Shown here piece by piece: positions 35,755 through 45,057 of a stretch of 64,000 bases of DNA; the first letter of the stretch is position 1, and the number at the start of each line of letters is the position of its first letter. The DNA lies in contig NZ_WODC01000004.1 of NCBI RefSeq assembly GCF_009729555.1, positions 124,001 to 188,000 on the forward strand, given 5' to 3'. This DNA comes from Pseudodesulfovibrio alkaliphilus (GTDB lineage: Bacteria; Desulfobacterota; Desulfovibrionia; Desulfovibrionales; Desulfovibrionaceae). Under the pieces are notes generated by a model that was given only the letters and a program-made list of their open reading frames with translations, was not told the DNA's origin and made no database searches. A program made the translations under genes and the position numbers.

Positions 35755-36969
35755 ATGAACATACTGATTGTCGTCTGGAACCTGACCCTGGGCCGGGGGG
35801 GCCGCCAGCGGGCCGGGGCCGCCCTCGCCTCCGAAATGGCCCGCCGGGGCCATAGCATCACTGTGCTGGTCAACGACGCCGCATCCAATCCGCCATTGTT
35901 CCCTCTGGATCCGACCGTGCGCTTGGTACGCCTGAACACTGACGCCCATCTGGAATACCGCAAGAAGCTCCTGCGCCACCGAAACGACCCCGCTTTCCAC
36001 GCCCAGGCTCGGGCCCTTGTCAAAACAGCTGCCCCTGACTTGGTCATGGTCATGAGTTCGAGCCGCGAGATCCTCATGTGGCCGCTCATCCTCGACGGTA
36101 CATCCATCCCCCTGGTCCTGGCCGAGCGGACCGATCCGAGCTTCATGGCCAACCTTTGCTGGGAGACCCCGCAGGAGCGTTTGGCCGTGCTCACCGCCGC
36201 CGACATCATCCTTTTACAGATGGAGGGCTTCCGGTCCTATTACCCGACGCATCTGCAGGACCGATTGAGGATAACGCCCAATCAAGTTGCACCCGCCACG
36301 CTTCAGGCCGATCCGGCGGGCCGCTCGCGGGACGTCAAAACGATCATCAACATTGCCCGCCTGGACATGCACAAGCACCAGCCGCTGCTTGCGCATGCGT
36401 TCGGCTTGGTGTCTGCCGAGTTCCCGGACTGGGATCTGCATTTTTGGGGTGGGGACGGAATCCTGGCCGCCGAGCTGCGGGAAACCATCCTCTGCTGCGG
36501 AGTCGAGGGACGGGCCCATGTCCATCAAACCACGGCGGATGTGGAGTCTAGGCTGGCGGAGGCCCACATATTCGCTTTTCCCTCGGAGTTCGAAGGCTGC
36601 CCCAACGCCTTGCTCGAAGCCCAAGCGCACGGACTCCCCTCCATCGGTTATCGAGGGTGCGGCGGTACTAACGAGATCATTCGCCACGACGAGAATGGAC
36701 TGCTCTTCGACATCCTGCAACCGGCCTCATTGGCCGCCTCCCTGCGCACTCTTATGAACGACTCCGACCTGCGCGAACGCATGGGGAGAGCCGCGAAACA
36801 AAACGCCGCACGTTTCGCCCCCGAGCGTGTCTACGACCTTTTCGAGCAGACTTTTCTGGAGGCGGCGGCCTTCAAGGGTCGGCCCCGCCGTGATGCCTCC
36901 CCCACAAGCGAGGCCGAAAAAGCAGCGCGAAGCTGCCTGGCCGAAATCTACACGAGAGACTGGATATGA
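35755..36969 (+). CDS. Family 4 glycosyltransferase
   Basis: A 404-residue GT-B enzyme. N-terminal acceptor domain begins NILIVVWNLTLGRGGRQRA. The C-terminal donor domain has IINIARLDMHKHQPLL, LHFWGGDGILAAEL and the retaining-GT motif EFEGCPNALLEAQAHGLPSIGYRGCGGTNEII (E-x7-E). It probably transfers a hexose or HexNAc from a nucleotide sugar. The stop overlaps (ATGA) the start of the decayed gene that follows at 36966, which suggests that the two once formed a coupled pair. Confidence 0.9.
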   Translation: MNILIVVWNLTLGRGGRQRAGAALASEMARRGHSITVLVNDAASNPPLFPLDPTVRLVRLNTDAHLEYRKKLLRHRNDPAFHAQARALVKTAAPDLVMVMSSSREILMWPLILDGTSIPLVLAERTDPSFMANLCWETPQERLAVLTAADIILLQMEGFRSYYPTHLQDRLRITPNQVAPATLQADPAGRSRDVKTIINIARLDMHKHQPLLAHAFGLVSAEFPDWDLHFWGGDGILAAELRETILCCGVEGRAHVHQTTADVESRLAEAHIFAFPSEFEGCPNALLEAQAHGLPSIGYRGCGGTNEIIRHDENGLLFDILQPASLAASLRTLMNDSDLRERMGRAAKQNAARFAPERVYDLFEQTFLEAAAFKGRPRRDASPTSEAEKAARSCLAEIYTRDWI

Positions 36970-37440
36970 CAGACGAGAGAAAAACACTGTCTTCGGCGCA
37001 GGAGGAGCCAGGGAACATCTGCTTGACCATTTGCGACCAAGTACAGAGGTCGTGGGTTTTCTGAACCAAGTGAAATTCAGAATTCTGCGGACTTCCCGTG
37101 CTCCCGCCCCACCTCGACTTGTGACTACGACAATGTGCAGCCTGCTCTGCTTTCCACCCCCAGACCGTACATCAGCTGACCGGCAAGTTGAGCTTATGTG
37201 AGTCCGCCTGCGTGGGAGCAAGGCGGCGCTCTTCACCGTACCCGGCCATAGCGCGTACCCGACCCGAATCTCCAAAGGCATTGAAACGGCATTCCTAGAG
37301 ATCGTCCGCGGTCGGGTTCCTTTCCGAGACATGCTCCGCGCAGCCAAGTGCGCCGACGTATACGACTACGAGGACTCGCACCTGAACAAGGATGGCGGCG
37401 CACTCTTCGCGGCCATGATGAGTGACTCTCTTCTCACTCC
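36966..37440 (+). pseudogene. Decayed relative of the Rossmann/SGNH-like gene at 18026
   Basis: An ATG overlapping the GT4 stop starts MTDERK. After a frameshift of two bases, the sequence continues in another frame as VFGAGGAREHLLDHL then EVVGFLN, closely resembling the start of the 366-residue protein at 18026-19126 (YGAGSGGELIRR). The frame ends at a TGA near 37200. A third frame then yields VYDYEDSHLNKDGGALFAAMM, matching that protein's FYDTSHLNIHGGQKF catalytic-end motif. The middle is missing. I read this as a frameshifted, internally deleted gene. The right boundary is approximate. Alignment to the intact copy would decide. Confidence 0.6.
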
Positions 37441-37493
37441 CGTCTGGCCGAGGCCCGGTTGCTACCAATTGCGCTTTGGCGTATCTACACTCC

Positions 37494-39179
37494 ATGAAAA
37501 TCGGTGTGCTCCAGCTCAACCCCATTGTGGGCGACATCGACGGCAATTGCGCGGCCATCCGGCAGGGCATGGCCGAGGCCAGGGCCATGGGCGCGGACCT
37601 GTGCCTGACCCCGGAGCTGGCCGTGACCGGCTACCCGCCACGCGACCTGCTGCTGTATGACAGGTTCGTGCGCCGGGCCAGGGAGGCCGCGGACGCGCTG
37701 GCCCGCAACCTGGAGACGGATGCGCCCGGCGGGCCGCCCCTGCTCCTGGGCGGGGTGGAGCCAAACCCCTGCAACCTGGGCAAGCCGGTCTTCAACTGCG
37801 CCTTCTGGTGCGAGGGCGGCGCGGTGCGCCGCGTGTTTCGCAAGACCCTGCTGCCCACCTATGATGTCTTTGACGAGGCCCGCTACTTCGAACCCGCGCC
37901 CGCCCAACGCCCCGATGACGGGGAGCCGGGTGCCAACATCATGACGCACCGGGGCCGGACCATCGCCGTGACCATCTGCGAGGACGCCTGGAACGACAAG
38001 GACTACTGGGAGACCCGCGCCTACCCGCGCGATCCGCTGGAGGAGGCCGCTGCCCACGGGCCGGACCTCATCGTCAATCTCTCGGCCTCGCCGCTGTTTC
38101 TGGGCAAGCAGCGGCTTCGCGAGGACATGCTCGGGGCCGTGGCCCGCAAGTACCGCGTGCCCCTGGTCTATGCCAACCAGACCGGCGGCAACGACGACCT
38201 GATCTTTGACGGCCGTTCCTGCGCCTTTGGCCCGGACGGCAGGCTCGCGGGGCGGGCTCCGGGCTTTGCGCCCGCCGTGGCTGTGTTCGATCTCGATGCG
38301 CCCCGGCCCGACGCCATCGCGCCCGACGACTTCGGCCGCGAGGCAGAGACCTGGTGCGCCCTGGTCATGGGCACCCGCGACTATGTGCGCAAGAGCGGCT
38401 TTTCCTCGGCCCTGCTCGGCCTTTCCGGCGGCATCGACTCGGCCGTGACCGCGGCCGTGGCCGTCGAGGCCCTGGGAGCGGAAAACGTCATCGGCGTACT
38501 CATGCCCTCGCCCTATTCCAGCCGGGGCAGCGTGGACGACTCCCTGGCCCTGGCCGCCAACCTGGGCATCGACACCCTGACCCTGCCCATCGCGCCCATC
38601 ATGGACGCCTTTGCCAAGACCCTGGCCACCCCCTTTGCCGGGCTGCCCGAGGACACCACCGAGGAGAACATCCAGTCGCGCATCCGGGGCAACCTGCTCA
38701 TGGCCCTGTCCAACAAGCGCGGGGCCATGCTCCTGACCACGGGCAACAAGAGCGAGCTGGCCGTGGGCTACTGCACCATCTACGGCGACATGTCCGGCGG
38801 CTTCGCGGTCATCTCGGACGTGGACAAGAGCGGGGTCTTTGCCCTGGCCCGCTGGCACAACGCCCACATCCGCCCGGCCATCCCCGAGGCGACCATCACC
38901 AAGCCCCCTTCGGCCGAGCTGCGGCCGGACCAGAAGGACCAGGACTCCCTGCCGCCCTACGACGTGCTCGACGCCATCCTGGCCCTGCACATCGAGCGCC
39001 ATCGATCGGCCCGCCAGATCGTGGAGGCCGGATTCGACCCGGCCACCGTGGACCGGGTGCTGCGGCTGGTCCGCTCGGCCGAGTTCAAGCGCCGCCAGGC
39101 CGCGCCGGGCATCAAGCTGACCCCGCGCTCCTTTGGCACGGGCTGGCGCATGCCCCTGGCCTGTCGCCGCGACATCTGA
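37494..39179 (+). CDS. nadE: Glutamine-dependent NAD+ synthetase
   Basis: A 561-residue two-domain enzyme. The N-terminal nitrilase-like glutaminase (residues 1-~270) has the catalytic glutamate in LCLTPELAVTGYPPRDLL, a lysine in FRKTLLPTYDVFDE and the cysteine in VTICEDAW. The C-terminal synthetase domain carries the PP-loop GLSGGIDSAVTAAVA and LLTTGNKSELAVGYCT. It converts nicotinate adenine dinucleotide to NAD using ATP and glutamine-derived ammonia. The ATG at 37494 begins the conserved MKIGVLQLNP. There is little ribosome-binding sequence in front, perhaps because the decayed gene upstream has altered the leader. Confidence 0.96.
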   Translation: MKIGVLQLNPIVGDIDGNCAAIRQGMAEARAMGADLCLTPELAVTGYPPRDLLLYDRFVRRAREAADALARNLETDAPGGPPLLLGGVEPNPCNLGKPVFNCAFWCEGGAVRRVFRKTLLPTYDVFDEARYFEPAPAQRPDDGEPGANIMTHRGRTIAVTICEDAWNDKDYWETRAYPRDPLEEAAAHGPDLIVNLSASPLFLGKQRLREDMLGAVARKYRVPLVYANQTGGNDDLIFDGRSCAFGPDGRLAGRAPGFAPAVAVFDLDAPRPDAIAPDDFGREAETWCALVMGTRDYVRKSGFSSALLGLSGGIDSAVTAAVAVEALGAENVIGVLMPSPYSSRGSVDDSLALAANLGIDTLTLPIAPIMDAFAKTLATPFAGLPEDTTEENIQSRIRGNLLMALSNKRGAMLLTTGNKSELAVGYCTIYGDMSGGFAVISDVDKSGVFALARWHNAHIRPAIPEATITKPPSAELRPDQKDQDSLPPYDVLDAILALHIERHRSARQIVEAGFDPATVDRVLRLVRSAEFKRRQAAPGIKLTPRSFGTGWRMPLACRRDI

Positions 39180-39285
39180 AAGGGATGATTGGCACTCGCC
39201 TCGTCGGGCAAGGGGTGCAGGAATGCTTGGCGATCGCCTGCGGGTGCGGGATTGTTTCGCCGGGCGGACCAACCCGGCCGACACA

Positions 39286-39771
39286 TCACATGGTGTTGAT
39301 CAGGGAGCGGCCCTGGCCCTTGCCGTCGTCAACGATGCCGTAGGCCTTGATGTCCTTGTCGAGCTTGTCCAGCACGGCCGAGACAATGTCCGCCCGCCGG
39401 GCGCGCCGGGTGGGAGCCGAAACCGAGCCCCCGTCGGCCATGGCCATGCGCACCGAAAAGATCAGCTCGGTGGTGTCGGTGACTGCGCGGTAGGGGTCCT
39501 GAAGGGTGATCTCAATGGTCACGTTGGCCAGCCGGGAGTCGTGCCGCCTGATGAACTCCATGATCCGCTCGCGCTCCCCGGCCGTGAAATCCTTGCGGCT
39601 CAGGTCTCCGGCAAAGGTGAGCTTGCGGTCGGCGGCGCGTTCGAACACGGTCTCGCCCTCAGGAAGCATGTCGAGGTTGAAAAAGATCGCCACAACGATG
39701 CCGGCCAGAAGCACAAGAAGAAAATTCCTTGTCTTTTCCCTGCTCTTTTCCCGGCTCTGGCGACTGTGCAT
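39286..39771 (-). CDS. Hypothetical membrane-anchored protein (161 aa)
   Basis: An unrecognised 161-residue protein. An Arg/Lys-rich start (MHSRQSREKSREKTR) precedes one hydrophobic helix (FLLVLLAGIVVAIFF), giving an N-in, C-out anchor with a ~130-residue periplasmic domain. That domain is rich in charged residues (LTFAGDLSRKDFTAGERERIMEFIRRHDSRLANVTIEITLQDPY). The ATG at 39771 follows GGAGA; longer in-frame starts are less plausible. It converges on nadE and is divergent from the flavoprotein gene. Function unknown. Confidence 0.65.
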   Translation of the reverse strand: MHSRQSREKSREKTRNFLLVLLAGIVVAIFFNLDMLPEGETVFERAADRKLTFAGDLSRKDFTAGERERIMEFIRRHDSRLANVTIEITLQDPYRAVTDTTELIFSVRMAMADGGSVSAPTRRARRADIVSAVLDKLDKDIKAYGIVDDGKGQGRSLINTM

Positions 39772-39917
39772 GACTTCTCCGATGGTTGCGGTCCTTTCCG
39801 ATCCGACGATCCATGCACATACTATGATTTCGCCGTTTAGCAAAGCGGCGTCCCAGCCCTTGCGCGACATGCTGCGCCCGGTGTACGACACAGGGCGAAC
39901 TCCCGGAGATACAGACC

Positions 39918-41084
39918 ATGCGACACGATGTCATCATCTGCGGCTGCGGCCCGGCCGGGGCGACCGCCGGGCTGGCCCTGGCCCGGTCAGGGCGCTCGGT
40001 GCTCATGCTCGACAAGACGGACTTCCCGCGACCCAAGCTGTGCGGCGGACTGCTCACCTGGAAGACGGCCCGGCTCGTCGAGACCGTGTTCGGCGAAACC
40101 ATGGCCGATCTGACCGCCGCCGGGATCGTCACCAATGCCTCAGACCGCTTCGTCATCCGCTCGTCCCGGGGCGTACTGGCCCAGGGAGCACTGCTCCATC
40201 CCTTCCATTTCGCGGACCGGGCCAGGTTTGACGCCCGGCTGCTGGAACACGCCCAGCGGGCCGGAGCGCAAATCAAGACCAAATCCCGAGTGACCGCCTG
40301 CGATCCGGGCAAGGCAGGGGACGACACCCACCCCGCCCGCGTCACCCTGGCCGACGGCACGGTCCTCGAAGCGGATACCCTCATCGGCGCGGACGGGGCC
40401 AACTCCGTGGTACGCAACAGCTTCCCAGGGATCGACAAGGCTCGTTTCGCCCGGAACATGGCCCCGGCCATCGAAGTGGCCCTGGCCCCGTCCGCCCTGC
40501 CCGAGCCGGTGGACTGCCCGCAACTGCACGTGGGCCTGCTTGAGGCCGGGTACGGCTGGGTCTTTCCGGCAGGAGAGAGCGTCCTGGTGGGCATCTGCGG
40601 CCTACGGCGCAACAATGTCAACTTTTCCAGCTTGTTTAGAGATTTTATTGACTATCTCAAGATCGACCCTGCGGTGGTTCCGCCCTTGAGGGGCCACCCG
40701 CTGCCCTATGGCAACGCCCTGGACGACCCGACCTGCGGCCGCGCCCTGCTGGCGGGCGACGCGGGCGGTTTCGTGGAACCGCTCTTTGGCGAGGGCATCT
40801 TCTACGCCCTGTGTACCGGCCTCTATGCCGGGCAGGCCGTGGCAGAGGCCTCGGGTCGCGCCTCCAGCCCGCTGTACATTGACCGACTGCGCCGCGACAT
40901 CCTCCCCGAGCTGCGTTGGTCCGACAGGCTGCGCTGGCTCCTCTTCCGGTCCATGCAGCTGGCCGGGCCGCGCTCCCTGGGCCTGTTCGTCAACTCAGGG
41001 CCGTCCCGACTGGCCGAGATGGTCCACGGCCTCCGCTCCTTTGCCTGGCTGCGCCGCAAGCGCTGGAGTTTTCTGGAACAATGA
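39918..41084 (+). CDS. Geranylgeranyl reductase family FAD-dependent oxidoreductase
   Basis: A 388-residue flavoprotein. The N-terminal FAD site is VIICGCGPAGATAGLALARSG, followed by the substrate-proximal FPRPKLCGGLL. The second nucleotide-binding motif is LIGADGANSVVR, and the third is ALLAGDAGGFVEPLFGEGI. Members reduce isoprenoid double bonds (archaeal lipids, chlorophyll side chain, menaquinone) or related polyenes. In a bacterium of this kind, menaquinone or another polyprenyl reduction is possible, but the substrate cannot be read from the sequence. It is monocistronic. A perfect inverted repeat follows at 41117. Confidence 0.88.
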   Translation: MRHDVIICGCGPAGATAGLALARSGRSVLMLDKTDFPRPKLCGGLLTWKTARLVETVFGETMADLTAAGIVTNASDRFVIRSSRGVLAQGALLHPFHFADRARFDARLLEHAQRAGAQIKTKSRVTACDPGKAGDDTHPARVTLADGTVLEADTLIGADGANSVVRNSFPGIDKARFARNMAPAIEVALAPSALPEPVDCPQLHVGLLEAGYGWVFPAGESVLVGICGLRRNNVNFSSLFRDFIDYLKIDPAVVPPLRGHPLPYGNALDDPTCGRALLAGDAGGFVEPLFGEGIFYALCTGLYAGQAVAEASGRASSPLYIDRLRRDILPELRWSDRLRWLLFRSMQLAGPRSLGLFVNSGPSRLAEMVHGLRSFAWLRRKRWSFLEQ

Positions 41085-41116
41085 CAACACAGAGCCACCG
41101 CGCCACGGACGCGACA

Positions 41117-41147
41117 GCGCCCCTGACGGGATGTCCGTCAGGGGCGC
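41117..41147. terminator. Perfect 13-bp inverted repeat between convergent genes
   Basis: GCGCCCCTGACGG and CCGTCAGGGGCGC are separated by a 5-base loop. It lies 33 bases after the flavoprotein stop and 36 bases beyond the peroxiredoxin stop on the other strand. The very strong stem could end transcription from both sides, although neither side has a proper run of Ts. An mRNA-stabilising hairpin is the alternative. Confidence 0.6.
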
Positions 41148-41183
41148 TTGGCAACAGGAGTTACGAGAGTGTGCGGGTCGTAA

Positions 41184-41822
41184 CTATTCGTTGAGGGCTT
41201 CGTACACCTTGCCCACCAACCCCTCGCCCGGGGTCAGGGTCTTGCCGCCCGGAGTCCACTTGGCCGGGCAGGCCTGCTCGGGATGGTCCATGAGGTAGGC
41301 GTTGGCCTCCATCTTGCGCACCAGCTCGTCGGCGTTGCGGCCCACATTGAAGAAGTTGACCTCCGAAGAGACGAGGACGCCTTCGGGGTTGATGATGAAG
41401 GTGCCGCGCAGGGCCAGTCCGCTGGCATAATCCCAGACATCAAAGAAGCGGGAGACCTCGCCCGTGGTGTCGGCGGCCATCTTGAACTTCACATCTGCCA
41501 GCAGCCGCTCGTCGTTCTTCCAGGCCAGGTGGGTGTATTTGGTGTCCGTGGACACGGAGATCACCTCGGCTCCCAGCGCGGCCAGCTTCTCGTGCTTGGC
41601 GGCCAGATCGGCCAGTTCGGTGGGGCAGACAAAGGTGAAGTCCGCCGGGTAGAAGAACAGGATGGTCCACTTGCCCTGCTCGCGCAGGGCCCCGAGGTCC
41701 ACCTCGCAGAAGCCTCCCTCGGCCGGATCAAAGGCCTCCATGGCAAAGGCGGGCACCTTCTGCCCGACAGTGGCCATTTCCGGGATCATCTCATCGTGGT
41801 CGTGTTCGCAATCGCAGCTCAT
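41184..41822 (-). CDS. 2-Cys peroxiredoxin (AhpC/TSA family)
   Basis: A 212-residue thiol peroxidase. The peroxidatic cysteine lies in FYPADFTFVCPTEL and the resolving cysteine in PEQACPAKWTPG, with the conserved RGTFIINPEGV arginine. It reduces hydrogen peroxide and organic peroxides, needing a thioredoxin-type partner. The N-terminus MSCDCEHDHDE is unusual: a Cys/His/Asp-rich tag that could bind metal. The ATG at 41822 has GGAGA upstream; an earlier in-frame start would lack it. It stands alone, divergent from the M16 protease gene. Confidence 0.94.
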   Translation of the reverse strand: MSCDCEHDHDEMIPEMATVGQKVPAFAMEAFDPAEGGFCEVDLGALREQGKWTILFFYPADFTFVCPTELADLAAKHEKLAALGAEVISVSTDTKYTHLAWKNDERLLADVKFKMAADTTGEVSRFFDVWDYASGLALRGTFIINPEGVLVSSEVNFFNVGRNADELVRKMEANAYLMDHPEQACPAKWTPGGKTLTPGEGLVGKVYEALNE

Positions 41823-42065
41823 GGTATTTCTCCATATGGTCAAAAGGTTGTGTCAATGTTATGAATGATTCCTATTTTCAGTCAAACTATGCGTCCGGCC
41901 CGGCTTCGTCAAGTCTTTTTTGTGGCCATTGCGCACTTTGCCCCTCGGGGTCTTGTGGTGTATAGGCATGGACTGCCGCAGCGAATAAAGCGCGGCCCCC
42001 GCGCCCCGGCGCACGCATCCGGCCGCCGAAGGCCGGCAATCGACAACCCAGAGAGAGCACACATA
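41823..42065. promoter_or_regulatory. Divergent promoter region, peroxiredoxin/M16 protease
   Basis: About 243 bases between two divergent genes. The peroxiredoxin-side half is AT-rich and contains TTATGAATGATTC near 41858, which weakly resembles a PerR-type box (TTATAATNATTATAA). This fits peroxide control but the match is incomplete. Opposite, a GAGAGAGCACAC leader precedes the protease ATG at 42066. Confidence 0.35.
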
Positions 42066-44975
42066 ATGAGTCACGGTTTCACCAAGGTCAGGGAGCTTGA
42101 AATCCCGGAGATGGCGTCCGTCGCCCACCTGTATCGCCACGACCGGACCGGCGCCCGGGTCCTGTCCATCGTCAACGACGACGAGAACAAGGTCTTTGGC
42201 ATCACCTTCCGCACCCCGCCAAAAGACTCCACGGGCGTGGCCCACATCCTGGAGCACTCGGTGCTCTGCGGGTCCGAGAAGTACCCGGTGCGCGAGCCCT
42301 TTGTCGAGCTGCTCAAGGGCTCGCTGCAGACCTTTCTCAACGCCCTGACCTTCCCGGACAAGACCTGCTACCCGGTGGCCAGCGCCAACGAAAGCGACTT
42401 CTACAACCTGGTGGATGTGTATCTCGACGCGGTCTTCTTCCCCCGGCTGACCGAGAACACCCTGAAGCAGGAAGGCTGGCACCTGGAGCTGGCCGGGCAC
42501 GACAAGCCCCTGACCTACAAGGGCGTGGTCTACAACGAGATGAAGGGCGCCTATTCCTCGCCGGACTCCCTGCTGCACGAGCACTCCCAGCAGTCCCTTT
42601 TCCCGGACGTGACCTACGGCCTGGACTCAGGCGGCGACCCGGCGGCCATCCCGGACCTGACCTTTGCGCGGTTCATGGCCTTCCACCGCGACCACTACCA
42701 CCCCTCCAACGCCTACGCCTATTTCTACGGCGACGACGACCCGGACACGCGCCTCGCCATCCTCGACGCCGTGTTCTCGCGCTTTGACCCGCGTGACGTG
42801 ACCGCCAGCCGGGTGCCGCTGCAGCCCCGGTTCACCGAGACCCGCGCCCTGCGCAAGCCCTATCCGGCCTCGGAGCGGCTGGACAAGGCCATGTTCACGG
42901 TCAACTGGCTGCTGGCCGAGACGGCGGACCCCAACCTCAACCTCGCCCTGCACATCCTGGAGCACATCCTGGTGGGCCTGCCCTCATCGCCGCTGCGCAA
43001 GGCGCTGCTGGAGTCGGGCCTGGGCGACGACCTGGCCGGGGTGGGCCTGGAGGCGGACATCCGCCAGATGTTCTTCTCGGTGGGCCTCAAGGGCATCCAT
43101 CCCTCCAACGCCGTCAAGGTGGAGGCCATCGTCTTCAACACCGTCAAGGAGCTGGCAGAGGGCGGCATTGATCCCAGGGACATTGAGGCGGCGGTCAACT
43201 CCGTGGAGTTCGACCTGCGCGAAAACAACACGGGGTCCTATCCCCGCGGCCTCTCCCTGATGTTCCAGGCCCTGTCCACCTGGCTCTATGACGACGAGGA
43301 CCGCGAAGGCGACCCGCTGCTGCTCCTGCCCTTTGAGGAACCCCTCGGGAACATCAGGCGGTGGCTCGCCTCGGACGAGAGGATTTTCGAAGAGCTGCTG
43401 GCCCGGCTCTTCCTGCACAACCCGCACCGTACCACTGTGCTGCTGGAGCCGGACCGGAAGATGGCCCGGCGCGTGGCCGCCGAGGAATCGGCCCGGCTCA
43501 CGGCCGTCAAGGAATCCATGACCCCGTCCGACCTCGACCGGATCATGGCGGAGGCCGAGGAGCTTTCCCGGCTCCAGGCCGAGCCCGACGCACCCGAAGC
43601 CCTGGCGAGCATCCCGCGCCTGTCCCTTGCCGACCTGCCCGCAGAGCACAAGGCCATCCCCACCGAGGAGCGCTCCCTCGGCGCAACGCCGCTGCTCTTC
43701 CACGACCTGACCACCAACGGCATCGCCTATGTGGACCTCGCCTTTGACCTCGCCGTGGTACCCGACGAGCTGCTCCCCCTGGTGCCCATCCTTGGCCGCG
43801 CCCTGACCGAGACAGGCACGGCCAAGCGAGACTATGTGGACCTCTCCCAGTGGATCGCCCGCACCTCGGGCGGCATCTGGGCCCAGTCCTTCACCGCTCC
43901 GGTCCTCGAATCGGACCGGGCCGAGGCGCGGCTCCTGGTCCGGGCCAAGGCCACGACCGACAAATTTGCCGAAACCGCCGAGATCCTGACCGAGATCCTG
44001 ACCTCAGCCCGGCTGGACAGCCGGGAGCGCGTGGGCCGCATCGTGTCCGAGGCCCGCGCCAGGGCCGAACAGCGGCTGGTGCCCTCGGGCCATCAGGTGG
44101 TGGCCACCCGGCTGCGCGCCCGTACCCACGCGGCCCACGCCATGGAGGAGCGCATGTCCGGCGTGACCGGGCTGCTCTTCCTGCGCGACCTCGAAGCGCG
44201 GGTGGACACGGATTTCGACACCGTGGCCCGCGACCTGGAACGGCTGCGCGGACTGCTGATCGCCCGCCCCGGACTGGTCGTCAACGCCACCATGGACGCC
44301 GACCTCCTGGCCCGGTGCGAATCCGCCCTGGTCCCTGTGGTTGACGCCCTGCCCGACACGCGGGCGGCCGAGGCCGAACGCGGGCCCCTGACCCTGTCCG
44401 GCCGCGAAGGGCTGGCCATTCCGGCCCAGGTCAACTACGTGGGCAAGGGCGTGAGCGTGACCGGGCACGGCCTGTCCTTCTCCGGCGCGGCCCTGGCCGT
44501 GAACAAGCTGCTGCGCACCGGCTACCTCTGGGAGAAGGTCCGCGTGCAGGGAGGGGCCTACGGCGCCTTCTCCCTCATTGACCGGGTGGGCGGCGGCATT
44601 GCCTTTGTCTCCTACCGCGACCCCAACCTCGCGGCCACTCTGGACGCCTTTGACGCTGCCGCCGACTACCTGGAGCGCCTCGACCTCTCCAGGGACGAAT
44701 TGGAAAAAACCATTGTCGGGGCCATCGGCGAGCTGGACGCCTACCAGCTGCCCGATGCCAAGGGCTTCACCGCACTGGTCCGCCACCTGACCGGCCAGAC
44801 CGACGCCTACCTTCAAACCCTGCGCGAGCAGACCCTGGGCACATCGCTCCGGGATTTCACCGAATTCGCCAAGGCGGTGCGTACCAACGCCGCCCACGGC
44901 GCTGTCTGCGTCCTGGGCGACGAGGAAGCCATGGCCGCCTCGGGCCTGAACCTGGACATCACCCGGGTGCTGTAG
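42066..44975 (+). CDS. M16C zinc metallopeptidase (presequence protease/insulinase family)
   Basis: A 969-residue pitrilysin-type peptidase. The inverted zinc motif is seen as GVAHILEHSVLCG (HxxEH), with the third ligand glutamate likely in YNEMKGAYSS. Four homologous M16 subdomains fit the length (PreP/Cym1 type), including a C-terminal pair with GGAYGAF. No signal peptide is visible, so a cytoplasmic role in degrading short peptides is likely. It is preceded by a short leader and followed by a strong terminator. Confidence 0.93.
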   Translation: MSHGFTKVRELEIPEMASVAHLYRHDRTGARVLSIVNDDENKVFGITFRTPPKDSTGVAHILEHSVLCGSEKYPVREPFVELLKGSLQTFLNALTFPDKTCYPVASANESDFYNLVDVYLDAVFFPRLTENTLKQEGWHLELAGHDKPLTYKGVVYNEMKGAYSSPDSLLHEHSQQSLFPDVTYGLDSGGDPAAIPDLTFARFMAFHRDHYHPSNAYAYFYGDDDPDTRLAILDAVFSRFDPRDVTASRVPLQPRFTETRALRKPYPASERLDKAMFTVNWLLAETADPNLNLALHILEHILVGLPSSPLRKALLESGLGDDLAGVGLEADIRQMFFSVGLKGIHPSNAVKVEAIVFNTVKELAEGGIDPRDIEAAVNSVEFDLRENNTGSYPRGLSLMFQALSTWLYDDEDREGDPLLLLPFEEPLGNIRRWLASDERIFEELLARLFLHNPHRTTVLLEPDRKMARRVAAEESARLTAVKESMTPSDLDRIMAEAEELSRLQAEPDAPEALASIPRLSLADLPAEHKAIPTEERSLGATPLLFHDLTTNGIAYVDLAFDLAVVPDELLPLVPILGRALTETGTAKRDYVDLSQWIARTSGGIWAQSFTAPVLESDRAEARLLVRAKATTDKFAETAEILTEILTSARLDSRERVGRIVSEARARAEQRLVPSGHQVVATRLRARTHAAHAMEERMSGVTGLLFLRDLEARVDTDFDTVARDLERLRGLLIARPGLVVNATMDADLLARCESALVPVVDALPDTRAAEAERGPLTLSGREGLAIPAQVNYVGKGVSVTGHGLSFSGAALAVNKLLRTGYLWEKVRVQGGAYGAFSLIDRVGGGIAFVSYRDPNLAATLDAFDAAADYLERLDLSRDELEKTIVGAIGELDAYQLPDAKGFTALVRHLTGQTDAYLQTLREQTLGTSLRDFTEFAKAVRTNAAHGAVCVLGDEEAMAASGLNLDITRVL

Positions 44976-44986
44976 CCCCGGGGCTC

Positions 44987-45035
44987 ACAAAAAAAACAAC
45001 GGCCCGGCGCACTCTGGTGCGCCGGGCCGTCTTCT
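44987..45035. terminator. Bidirectional terminator between M16 protease and chemoreceptor genes
   Basis: A 14-bp perfect stem (ACGGCCCGGCGCAC with its complement) and a 4-base loop. On the plus strand it is followed by CTTCTGT. On the minus strand it is followed by TTGTTTTTTTT, an excellent T-tract for ending the chemoreceptor transcript. It sits 23 bases from both stop codons or so. Confidence 0.9.
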
Positions 45036-45057
45036 GTCGGATTCGCCCGACAACGGA

